From assembly GCA_027449865.1 (NCBI GenBank), contig DAIDKV010000108.1, positions 19,714 through 83,713 on the forward strand: a DNA stretch of 64,000 nt, in the 5' to 3' direction. The translations under genes and the position numbers were made by a program. The notes under the pieces were generated by a model. It saw nothing but the letters and a program-made list of their open reading frames with translations, had not been told where the DNA came from and did no database searches. Numbering within the stretch: the stretch's first letter is position 1; each line of letters begins with the position of its first letter. Positions 34,745 through 42,235 of this stretch are shown piece by piece. The stretch is from Planctomycetales bacterium. Its GTDB lineage: Bacteria; Planctomycetota; Planctomycetia; Isosphaerales; Isosphaeraceae.

Positions 34745-37165
34745 TCAGACGCCGGCAGTCGCGGACTCCAACTCGAGCACGCTAAGCGTGGTCCTGAGGA
34801 CTGCGTCGGGGTTGAGCGAGATACTATCGATCCCCTGCTCGACAAGAAAGCGGGCGAACTCGGGGTAGTCGCTCGGCGCCTGGCCGCAGATTCCAATCTT
34901 TCGCCCTCGGGCCCTCGCGGCACGGATGACCTCCGCGATCATCTTCTTCACCGCCTCGTTGCGCTCGTCGAAAATGTGTGCGACGATCTCCGAGTCGCGA
35001 TCCACCCCCAGAACCAGCTGGGTCAGGTCGTTCGACCCGATCGAGAAGCCGTCGAAGATCTCGGCGAACTCGTCGGCAAGGATGACGTTGCTGGGGATCT
35101 CGCACATCACGTAGACCTCCAGCCCATGATGTCCTCGTTTCAGCCCGTGCTTCTCCATCTCGGCGAGCACCCTGCGCCCCTCGTCGACGGTCCGGCAGAA
35201 GGGGATCATGAGTTTGACGTTGGTAAGCCCCATCTCGTCGCGAACCTTCTTCATGGCTCGACATTCCAGGGCAAAACCGGCTCGGTACCGAGGATCGTAA
35301 TAGCGCGAGGCGCCTCGGAAGCCCAGCATCGGGTTCTCCTCGGTCGGCTCGTAGCGACGTCCACCCACGAGGTTGGCATACTCGTTGGTCTTGAAGTCAC
35401 TCAGGCGAACAATGACATCCCTGGGATAGAACGCCGCGCCGATCATGGCGACGCCCTGCGCCAGCTTCTCCACGAAGAAGGCGGGTTTGTCGTCGTAGCC
35501 GGCAGTCAGACGGTCGATCTCGGCCCGTACCGCCGGATCCTCTGGCTGTCCGTAGTCGAGCAACGCCAGGGGATGGATCTTGATGTAAGTCGAAATGATA
35601 AACTCTTCACGGGCCAGGCCAACACCATCGCTGGGCAGGAACGAGAGCCGAAATGCCTCCTCAGGATTGCCGACGTTCATCATGATCTTCGTCGCAGGCC
35701 GTCCGAGATGCCGAAGATCCTGTCGCTGGACCTCGAAGTCGATGAGGCCCTCGTAGACAAATCCCGTGTCACCCTCGGCGTCGGAGACAGTCACCTCCTG
35801 GCCGTCGCGAAGGATCTCAGTCCCGCGTTCGGTTCCGACGACGGCCGGCAGCCCAAGCTCCCGGCTGACGATCGCCGCGTGGCAAGTTCGTCCGCCGCGA
35901 TTGGTAACGATCGCCGCAGCCTTTTTCATCGTCGGTTCCCAGTCGGGATCCGTCTTATCGGTGACGAGCACCTCGCCGTCGCGAAACTGGTGGAGGTCCT
36001 GCACTCGCTTGATGATTCGAACCGGCCCCCGGCCAATCTTTTCTCCGACGCTCCGACCGCTGACCAGTACCCGTCCCGGGGCCTTCAGCCGGTAGACTTC
36101 GAGGGTGTCCGGCTTCTTTTGCGACTGGACCGTCTCGGGCCTGGCCTGCACGATGAAGAGTTCGCCGGTCCGCCCGTCCTTGGCCCATTCCATGTCCATC
36201 GGTGTCGGCCGGCCTCGTCGGGCGGAGTAGTGCTCCTCAATGAGGCAAGCCCAGCGCGCCAGTTGGAGGATTTCGTCATCGGTGATCGCAAATCGAGCGC
36301 GATCCTCGGGCGGTACGGGAACGTTTCGGGTCATCCGGCCGCCGCCGACATCGTAGATCAGTTTGAATTCCTTGGTGCCGATCAGCTTCTGGAGGATCGG
36401 CCGGAAGCCCTGCCCGAGCGTCGGCTTGAAGACGTAGTATTCATCGGGATTGATCGATCCCTGAACCACATTTTCGCCCAGACCGTAAGACGCATTGATC
36501 AACACGGCGTCGCGGAAGCCGGTTTCCGTGTCGATCGAGAACATCACCCCCGAGGCCGCCAGGTCCGATCGCACCATGCGCTGGATGCCGATCGAAAGGC
36601 CAACCTTGAAGTGATCGAATCCCTTGTCCACTCGGTAAGAGATGGCCCGGTCGGTATAGAGTGAGGCAAAGCATCGCTTGCAGGTTTCCAGCAGCATGGG
36701 CGCACCCTGGACGTTCAGATACGTCTCCTGCTGGCCGGCAAAGCTGGCATCGGGAAGGTCCTCCGCGGTTGCACTGCTGCGGACGGCGACATCGACGGGC
36801 CTGTCGACGGCGCTGGAGAGTCGCTCGTAGGACGCGACGATAGCCGCTTCAATTTCCTGCGGCATCTCGGCGTCGAGGATGGCCTGGCGCGCTCGTCGAC
36901 CGCGGTTGCGGAGGTCGTCCATGTCGCGGGTATCGAGTCCTTCGAGGATCGTCCGTAACTGTTGGTCCAGCCCCGATCGTTCGAGGAAGGCCCAGTAGGC
37001 GCCGGCCGTGACCGCAAAGCCGTCGGGCACCTTCACGCCCCTGGGAGTCAACTCGCGATACATCTCTCCCAGTGACGCGTTCTTCCCCCCAACGCTGGGG
37101 ATGTCATCGATTCCAATCTCGGCGAACGGTCGGATGTAAACGGAGCTGTCTTGAGGTGCGGACAT
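34745..37165 (-). CDS. ppsA: Phosphoenolpyruvate synthase
   Basis: Converts pyruvate, ATP and water to PEP, AMP and phosphate for gluconeogenesis. The N-terminal ATP-grasp domain starts with GIDDIPSVGGKNASLGEMYR and includes FAGQQETYLNV. The central swivelling domain has the phospho-histidine H429 in NRGGRTCHAAIVS. The C-terminal PEP-binding barrel has VGLAREEF, LGFRGASRYY and the closing IGICGQAPSDYPEFARFLVE. Length 806 compared with 792 in E. coli. The start at 37165 has a perfect aaggagg. It heads the enzymatic part of an operon with the mutase and decarboxylase genes, which suggests coordination between propionate/succinate turnover and gluconeogenesis. Confidence 0.95.
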   Translation of the reverse strand: MSAPQDSSVYIRPFAEIGIDDIPSVGGKNASLGEMYRELTPRGVKVPDGFAVTAGAYWAFLERSGLDQQLRTILEGLDTRDMDDLRNRGRRARQAILDAEMPQEIEAAIVASYERLSSAVDRPVDVAVRSSATAEDLPDASFAGQQETYLNVQGAPMLLETCKRCFASLYTDRAISYRVDKGFDHFKVGLSIGIQRMVRSDLAASGVMFSIDTETGFRDAVLINASYGLGENVVQGSINPDEYYVFKPTLGQGFRPILQKLIGTKEFKLIYDVGGGRMTRNVPVPPEDRARFAITDDEILQLARWACLIEEHYSARRGRPTPMDMEWAKDGRTGELFIVQARPETVQSQKKPDTLEVYRLKAPGRVLVSGRSVGEKIGRGPVRIIKRVQDLHQFRDGEVLVTDKTDPDWEPTMKKAAAIVTNRGGRTCHAAIVSRELGLPAVVGTERGTEILRDGQEVTVSDAEGDTGFVYEGLIDFEVQRQDLRHLGRPATKIMMNVGNPEEAFRLSFLPSDGVGLAREEFIISTYIKIHPLALLDYGQPEDPAVRAEIDRLTAGYDDKPAFFVEKLAQGVAMIGAAFYPRDVIVRLSDFKTNEYANLVGGRRYEPTEENPMLGFRGASRYYDPRYRAGFALECRAMKKVRDEMGLTNVKLMIPFCRTVDEGRRVLAEMEKHGLKRGHHGLEVYVMCEIPSNVILADEFAEIFDGFSIGSNDLTQLVLGVDRDSEIVAHIFDERNEAVKKMIAEVIRAARARGRKIGICGQAPSDYPEFARFLVEQGIDSISLNPDAVLRTTLSVLELESATAGV

Positions 37166-37285
37166 GATCGAAGTCCTCCTTCTGATGGGCGATTTCACGG
37201 CTGCTCTGTCGAGGGGGGCGGCCCGGTTGCACCGACCGGGCCGTCGCCGACTTCCCCTCGCCGGGACTTCAGACGTGGGAGGCAA

Positions 37286-37762
37286 TCAGGCCATTGCCGT
37301 TGCTCGACCCAGGTGAGCAAGCCGCCAGGTCCGGTAGAGCGATCCGACCGTCTGGATATCGTACGGATGGGCGAGCCGTCCATACGCGTACGAGGACCCT
37401 CCGGAACGGAAGGCACTCTTCGCTTCCACGTCGACACATACCTCGTGGTCGCGGAGGAACGGAAGGAAATCTTCAAGGTCCTCCTCGGTCATCTGGAATC
37501 GTCCGCTCTCGTCGATGTACAGTTCTTCAATCAGCGGCACTCCTTCCTCAGCCTCGACGGGAATGGCCTGAGAGCGTGCGGGCAGGTTGGGGTCGAGTCG
37601 CTCCAGCCTTTCGGCCAGGCCATGGAGGTCGGCGCCCTGGGTGCGGTGCGCCTCGGCCAGGGTTTCGGCAGAAGCCCTGTGCAGGACTGTGAGGAGAGCC
37701 TCACGCTCCGCACCGGACAGGATCAGCATGTAACTCGATTCTTGGCGGGCCTGGGCAGACAT
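37286..37762 (-). CDS. Conserved-looking hypothetical protein upstream of ppsA
   Basis: A 158-residue protein of unknown function. It begins with a helical segment (LSGAEREALLTVLHRASAET), continues with charged helical stretches and ends in a compact region with an acidic cluster (YIDESGRFQMTEEDLEDFL). There is no signal peptide, membrane helix or recognised catalytic motif. aaaggag precedes the start. Gene order and strand place it as the first gene of the ppsA-mutase-scpB operon, 120 bases ahead of ppsA, so it may regulate or accompany PEP synthase. I could not assign a family. Confidence 0.65.
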   Translation of the reverse strand: MSAQARQESSYMLILSGAEREALLTVLHRASAETLAEAHRTQGADLHGLAERLERLDPNLPARSQAIPVEAEEGVPLIEELYIDESGRFQMTEEDLEDFLPFLRDHEVCVDVEAKSAFRSGGSSYAYGRLAHPYDIQTVGSLYRTWRLAHLGRATAMA

Positions 37763-37865
37763 CTCCGTCTCCTTTCTCTCGAAGGGCGAGCCGCCTGGTC
37801 CTCAAACACCGAGCGGCCTGGTCGGTCTGCGGGCTCAAGGACCGATCCGAGAGACCAATAGAAAA

Positions 37866-37902
37866 GCCCCACGATTCGATCGCCAGGATCGTATCGCGGG
37901 GC
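37866..37902 (-). terminator. Terminator-like hairpin in the ppsA operon leader
   Basis: A 16-base stem with two mismatches (37866-37881 with 37887-37902) and a 5-base loop. On the minus strand it is followed directly by a ttttct tract, as in an intrinsic terminator. It lies about 100 bases upstream of the first gene of the operon and inside the presumed transcript, so it could attenuate transcription. Confidence 0.55.
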
Positions 37903-37950
37903 CGCCTTAGCCGACTCGCGGTCGCCCTTCATGAGCGACCACACTCCTTT

Positions 37951-37979
37951 ATCCTATCAAGACCCCTCCGCAATGATAA
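37951..37979 (-). promoter_or_regulatory. Possible promoter upstream of the ppsA operon
   Basis: Read on the minus strand, TTATCA (37979-37974) and TAGGAT (37956-37951) are separated by 17 bases. Each hexamer matches four of six consensus bases. The position would give a leader of about 180 bases that includes the hairpin at 37866-37902. Confidence 0.35.
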
Positions 37980-38181
37980 GCCCCTGCTGGTTCGACTTGG
38001 AAATCGGGCGACCGGCCGACCACCTCAGCACCACTGGCGATCAGTTCCTGGATATTCACCGACTTGAAAAGTAATCGACCATCCTAGGTCTCCAGAAACA
38101 CCGGGGCATCGTCCCCGGCAAGATCGATAGTCGGCAGCCATGACACCGAGACGCCCAGCTCCCCACGACTCAACATATCCA

Positions 38182-39351
38182 TCATGCTTCATTCATTGCG
38201 AGCAATCGGATCAAAAAAGAACTTCCCTTGCCAGGTAGACTGGTCACATGCAGGGAGCCTCGATTCTTCTCGAGGATCATCCGAACCAGAGCGAGCCCCA
38301 GGCCAAGTCCCCGAGCCTTGTTCGAGTAGAGTGGCTCAGTGAGCCGGGGGATATCGCCCGGCGCGATCCCAACTCCTGTATCGATCACCGCCATCTCGAT
38401 CCCGCCATCGATCGCGCGACCACGGAGCGTCAGCCGCCCGCCTGAGGGCATCGCATCGCTGGCGTTGCGAATCAGGTTTCCCAGGGCGATCCGGATCTGT
38501 CCAGGATCCGCCAACCCAAGGGGCAGATTGGACGGGCAATCGACGATGACCTCAACGCCTGTCGTCACGGCAGAGTCTTCCAGGGCCTGGCGAAGACACG
38601 GCTCGATCGGAAATGGACATGGATCGGGAGTCGGCATCCGGGCGAAATTCGTTAGCGTCGTGATCACCTGCTCGGCCTGCATCACGTGCCGCTCGATCCG
38701 CTCCATGTGCTGGTCTCGCTTTTCCGGCGAAATCATGCGAGCTGACTTCAAATAAAAATGCGATGACTTTATGACATTTAGAGGGTTTCGTATCTCATGC
38801 GCGATTCCTCCAGCGATCTGTCCCAGGCTTGCCAGACGTTCGTTCGCCTGAATGCGAGCGACATACTCCGACTGATAGGCATCCTCGATCTTCGCCAGGT
38901 CGAGGTCCAGAAGCTTGTTCAGCGATCGGATGGCTGCCACCAAACCGGCCTGGTCGCCAGGCCACGATTCGCTCAGGTAGCGTACCAGGCCATCGCGGAG
39001 TCTTGAGAGTGAAACATTGATATAGACCTGAGCAAGCCCAATCTCGACATGGCGAATGCCACCCTGCCATCTTCGATCGACATATGCGCGGTCGTAAGGA
39101 CCGCTCAGTAACTCGACGAGCCAATTGTACAAAGCCTCCCTGTGTCGATCCACCTGGACCGGATCGCCAAGAAAAACACGATAAGCCTCAGAGTGCCGCG
39201 ACACCTCGGCGTAAAAATCCTCCACAAGCGCGGGCAAATACGGCTCGAGAACGGGACGTAATTCACGCACCCGGACGGCATCTTCCTCGCTCCATCCGAC
39301 GAAAGACTGCAATTCCTGATACCGCCTGAAAACCTGGTCCGGATCCTTCAT
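38182..39351 (-). CDS. Globin-coupled sensor histidine kinase
   Basis: A soluble two-component kinase of 389 residues. Residues ~1-160 form a protoglobin/globin-coupled-sensor domain; the proximal heme ligand is probably H101 in QGGIRHVEIGLAQVYINVS, a strong family signature. The dimerisation/phosphoacceptor region has H185 in GGIAHEIRNPLNVI. The ATPase domain shows the N-box IALGNLIRNASDAM, G1 VIDTGVGIAPGD and G2 GLGLGLALVRMI. No membrane helix is present, so it should sense oxygen, NO or redox state in the cytoplasm. The start at 39351 has gagagga 7 bases upstream. No response regulator gene is adjacent, so it is an orphan kinase. Confidence 0.9.
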   Translation of the reverse strand: MKDPDQVFRRYQELQSFVGWSEEDAVRVRELRPVLEPYLPALVEDFYAEVSRHSEAYRVFLGDPVQVDRHREALYNWLVELLSGPYDRAYVDRRWQGGIRHVEIGLAQVYINVSLSRLRDGLVRYLSESWPGDQAGLVAAIRSLNKLLDLDLAKIEDAYQSEYVARIQANERLASLGQIAGGIAHEIRNPLNVIKSSHFYLKSARMISPEKRDQHMERIERHVMQAEQVITTLTNFARMPTPDPCPFPIEPCLRQALEDSAVTTGVEVIVDCPSNLPLGLADPGQIRIALGNLIRNASDAMPSGGRLTLRGRAIDGGIEMAVIDTGVGIAPGDIPRLTEPLYSNKARGLGLGLALVRMILEKNRGSLHVTSLPGKGSSFLIRLLAMNEA

Positions 39352-39951
39352 CGCATTCCTCTCGAAGAAACGGGTCTTCATAATATCAGACCTGGGGACC
39401 GTCGCACGCAGGTCCCTCCGCTTCACGAATAGGACCGCCGATTATGCCAAACGTTATGGTAATGACGTTCAAGACTGCCGTGCAAGTTGGAAATGAATAC
39501 CTCTTGCTCCAGAACCCAGAACTCCAAAGATCCCTATGCAATCACCAGTCGAGTGCAATTTCTCAAGCTTTCGCGTTTTTGGACCATCGAAAGCCTAGGG
39601 CGGGGACTGACGTACAGAAGTGCGTCTGGGAAAGCCAGCTCGAATTCCTCTCAAACTTTCCGCAACTACCGCTGGCAGGGGTAATGCTGGGGATTGACTT
39701 TGGCATCGCGTGGGCTCAATGTTGAGAAGCCGTTCGCTCGCGAAGGGAGAACGGTTCTGGCCAGGGTGGCCCCGTCGTGCGTACCGGCGCATGTGCGGGG
39801 TTTTTTGTTGCGCCCGGCTTGTTCGGACGATGCCTCGGTAACTGGGAGCAACCCGGAAGACACGCAAAAAGGCGATCGTGCGATTATCATCAGGATTTTC
39901 GTGACGCCGATCGTGCGGATCTGATGCCAGAGGACAGGCTGGGAGGATAGC
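39352..39951. other. 600-base gap between divergent genes, containing a structured repeat
   Basis: Between the globin-coupled kinase (minus) and the site-2 protease (plus). The only clear structure is the two-hairpin repeat at 39736-39814. Bases 39440-39725 are AT-richer and hold small open frames with no recognisable similarity; no gene is called there. Confidence 0.5.
39736..39814 (+). repeat. Structured two-hairpin repeat, copy 1
   Basis: It consists of gctcgcga-a-ggg, a variable 11-base link, the small hairpin ggcca-ggg-tggcc (39759-39771), then a GC-rich stem (39770-39800) followed by six T and gttgcgcc. A second copy with the same order lies at 41279. The second stem keeps pairing in both copies although its inner bases differ, which favours a selected RNA structure. 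The T-run makes it terminator-like. It lies 138 bases upstream of the site-2 protease start. Confidence 0.7.
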
Positions 39952-41121
39952 ATGGGATGGTCGTGGCGACTCGGTCGAATCGCGGGAATTGATATCTACG
40001 TCCATCCGACGTTCCTGATCCTGCTCGCCTGGGTCGGCCTGGCGCATTATCTGGAACACGGCAACGTGGCGGAGGCTCTCGGCGGCATCGCTTTCATTCT
40101 CTCGCTGTTCGGAATCATTATTCTGCATGAGCTTGGGCATGCGCTAACGGCCCGTCGATACGGAATCCGCACGCGAGACATCACACTTTTACCTATTGGA
40201 GGCGTGGCTCGACTGGAGCGCATACCCGAGGTCCCCTCGCAGGAATTGCTGGTCGCGCTGGCGGGACCAGCCGTCAACGTGGTTATCGCTTTTCTGATCT
40301 TTGTGGGACTGCACGCGATGGGACTCAGCGTTCGTCCGGCCGATTCGGCCCTTCGAGCGGGCGGTGGTTTCCTCCAGCAGATGTTCTGGGTGAATGTCAT
40401 GCTAGTGGTCTTCAACCTCGTTCCCGCATTTCCGATGGATGGGGGCCGTGTGTTCCGGGCGTTGCTCGCCATGCGGTCCGATTACCTCCGAGCGACCCAA
40501 ACTGCGGTCGCGGTCGGCCAGGGAATCGCGATTCTGTTCGGATTGCTGGGGCTTCTATCCAATCCCTTCCTGATCTTCATTGCCCTGTTCGTCTGGCTCG
40601 CGGGAGCGCAGGAAGCCGGGCTGGTGACAGCGCGATCGGCCCTGGCCGGTATCCCTGTGAACCGGGTCATGATCCAGGAGTTCCGCTCACTGGCCCCCGA
40701 TGAGCCCCTGTCTCGAGCCGTGGCTGATGTACTGGCGGGATTTCAGCAGGATTTCCCGGTCATGGAAGACGATCGCGTGGTAGGAATTTTAACACGTAAC
40801 GACCTGGTCGCCGCCCTGGGGCAGCAGGGTTCAGAAACGCCCGTCGGCGAGGTGATGCAACGAGAGTTCGTGATGGCCTCCCCGCGGGAGATGCTCCAGA
40901 CGGTCTTCGAGCGGCTCCAGAACGGCCATTCCCGGACGATACCAGTACTCTCCGATGGCCGGATGGTCGGTTTGCTCACAGCGGATAACGTGGCCGAGCT
41001 CCTACTGATCCAGCAGGCCCTTCGAAGCACCCACCAACCTGGCCTCTTCGGCAGTTTCCCCGGGACCATCGAGGAACCGAGAGATTCTGGCGGAAAGCCT
41101 CGCGGCACCCCCGTTTGTTGA
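39952..41121 (+). CDS. Site-2 protease (M50) with CBS domain pair
   Basis: A 389-residue intramembrane zinc metalloprotease of the SpoIVFB-like branch. The zinc motif H59-E60-L-G-H63 is in ILHELGHALTARRYG, and the third ligand Asp is in NLVPAFPMDGGR. About six hydrophobic helices surround the site. Residues ~235-360 form two CBS domains (from NRVMIQEFRSLAPDEPLS to TIPVLSDGRMVGLLTADNVA), which usually bind adenosyl nucleotides and would couple proteolysis to energy state. The start has ggagg at close spacing. The gene is flanked by two copies of the structured repeat. The substrate (often a membrane-bound transcription factor or anti-sigma) is unknown. Confidence 0.92.
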   Translation: MGWSWRLGRIAGIDIYVHPTFLILLAWVGLAHYLEHGNVAEALGGIAFILSLFGIIILHELGHALTARRYGIRTRDITLLPIGGVARLERIPEVPSQELLVALAGPAVNVVIAFLIFVGLHAMGLSVRPADSALRAGGGFLQQMFWVNVMLVVFNLVPAFPMDGGRVFRALLAMRSDYLRATQTAVAVGQGIAILFGLLGLLSNPFLIFIALFVWLAGAQEAGLVTARSALAGIPVNRVMIQEFRSLAPDEPLSRAVADVLAGFQQDFPVMEDDRVVGILTRNDLVAALGQQGSETPVGEVMQREFVMASPREMLQTVFERLQNGHSRTIPVLSDGRMVGLLTADNVAELLLIQQALRSTHQPGLFGSFPGTIEEPRDSGGKPRGTPVC

Positions 41122-41481
41122 TCGAGAATCCGGGAGCCCTCCACCGCTACCGACAGCAGGACGACGGGACATGCGCGGCGACTTCGGCCCTTCGAGCTCC
41201 GAGAAGAAGCCGCATCCATTCTTCAAGAGGTCCATCGTTGACTTTTCCCTGTCGGCCGCATTATCGTGAGATTCGATTGCTCGCGATGGGTAATCCATTC
41301 CTGGCCAGGGTGGCCCCGACATGCGATTCCTCGCATGCTCGGGGCTTTTTTGTTGCGCCGGGAGATCGTTCAGGGGACGGCCCATCTCGCTCCTGTCTGG
41401 CGGCCAGGTCCTGCGGCCTCGATCGCCAGACCGCACCCGGTTTCATGGCAACGGCGATGCTTCGGGTCAGGAGTCACACCA
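41122..41481 (+). other. 360-base gap with the second structured repeat
   Basis: Follows the site-2 protease gene. It holds repeat copy 2 (41279-41359) and otherwise no recognised gene. The last ~20 bases contain the ribosome site of the YbaK-like gene. Confidence 0.5.
41279..41359 (+). repeat. Structured two-hairpin repeat, copy 2
   Basis: It shares gctcgcga-t-ggg, ttcctggccagggtggcccc and the tail ttttttgttgcgcc with copy 1 at 39736. Its small hairpin is 41303-41315 and its main stem is 41314-41344. Stem bases that differ from copy 1 largely keep pairing. It lies about 160 bases after the site-2 protease stop and about 120 bases before the YbaK-like gene. Confidence 0.7.
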
Positions 41482-41946
41482 ATGACCACGCCGAACCACA
41501 CAAACATATCCAGGATAGGCAATCAAACCAAATGGAACACGTCAGGGACTGGCCGCGGGGCCAGGGTCGCGATTGTCCTTGCGGACGATCGACCGATCGC
41601 ACTGATTTTCCCGACCAGCCGCCGTCTCGTTCTGGAGCGGCTGAGGAAACTACTCGATGCCGATGAAGTGCGGCTCGCCGATCCTGACGAGGTCGAGCAA
41701 ATCCACGGGCGCTCGGAGACGGGGCCGATCCCGACGCACCCCGACCTGAGGGGCGTCTCCTCGCTCGTTGACGCAACGCTCATGAGCGCGCGGACGTTGC
41801 ATGTCCGATGCCTCCGTCAGGAGGTCGTTGTTCCGTTGAACCTTGAGGATTGGCTGGTGTCAGCCGGTTCGGGATGGGGATTCTTCACCGAACCCGACTC
41901 GGCATCATGCGATACCGAACCAAACTGCTCCGGGAGCCCGACATGA
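41482..41946 (+). CDS. Shortened YbaK/aminoacyl-tRNA deacylase-like protein
   Basis: 154 residues. Residues ~35-130 resemble the YbaK/ProX editing domain: ALIFPTSRRLVLERLRKLLD, EVRLADPDEVEQIHG, TGPIPTHPDLRGVSSLVDAT and a late LRQEVVVPLNLEDWLV. These proteins hydrolyse mischarged tRNA. The usual N-terminal ~40 residues that close the fold, and the conserved lysine of active members, are not visible. The C-terminal ~25 residues (from GWGFFTEPD) look unrelated. aggag 8 bases upstream supports the start at 41482, so it may still be translated. It is either a diverged family member or a gene in decay. Confidence 0.6.
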   Translation: MTTPNHTNISRIGNQTKWNTSGTGRGARVAIVLADDRPIALIFPTSRRLVLERLRKLLDADEVRLADPDEVEQIHGRSETGPIPTHPDLRGVSSLVDATLMSARTLHVRCLRQEVVVPLNLEDWLVSAGSGWGFFTEPDSASCDTEPNCSGSPT

Positions 41947-42235
41947 CCGAGGCCCGGCTTCCTGCGGGGTCTGTCCAGGCCGGCATCAAACAGCGATAGC
42001 CGGCCGTTGCTCAATCTCTCGGAGGTTAAGCCGATGGGAGGTCTGGTCGCGAAGGCAGCGTGGACGTGGATGCTGGAAGACATGGCGGACCGGAAACTCG
42101 ATGAGTTTGTCAGGCCGTTTGCCGTTCCGAGAATGGTTTCCCACACAATCGTCCTGCTGGTTGCCATGGATCGGAGGCGTTAGAGTGGGCTCCAGATGTT
42201 CGACGCTGGATGACGTGAGCGAGGAGTCCAGAGCG

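Larger units (their letters stand above)
37763..38181 (-). other. Leader and gap upstream of the ppsA operon
   Basis: 419 bases without a supported gene. It holds the leader hairpin and possible promoter annotated separately. A short open frame (start 37932, 69 codons, with aaggag upstream) runs through the hairpin and past the start of the hypothetical gene; it is not called as a gene. The part below 38181 next to the kinase gene shows nothing recognisable. Confidence 0.5.

Noticed and set aside
34634..36664. 676-codon plus-strand frame across ppsA
   Set aside because: It is antisense to ppsA, whose motifs and length are unambiguous. The frame has no recognisable domain.
37723..37932. Short open frame in the ppsA leader as a separate gene
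   Set aside because: It has a ribosome site but no similarity and runs over the start of the next gene. It is kept only as part of the leader hypothesis.
39444..39725. Possible 93-codon gene upstream of the first structured repeat
   Set aside because: No recognisable similarity, unusual composition and no supporting ribosome site or neighbour; not called.
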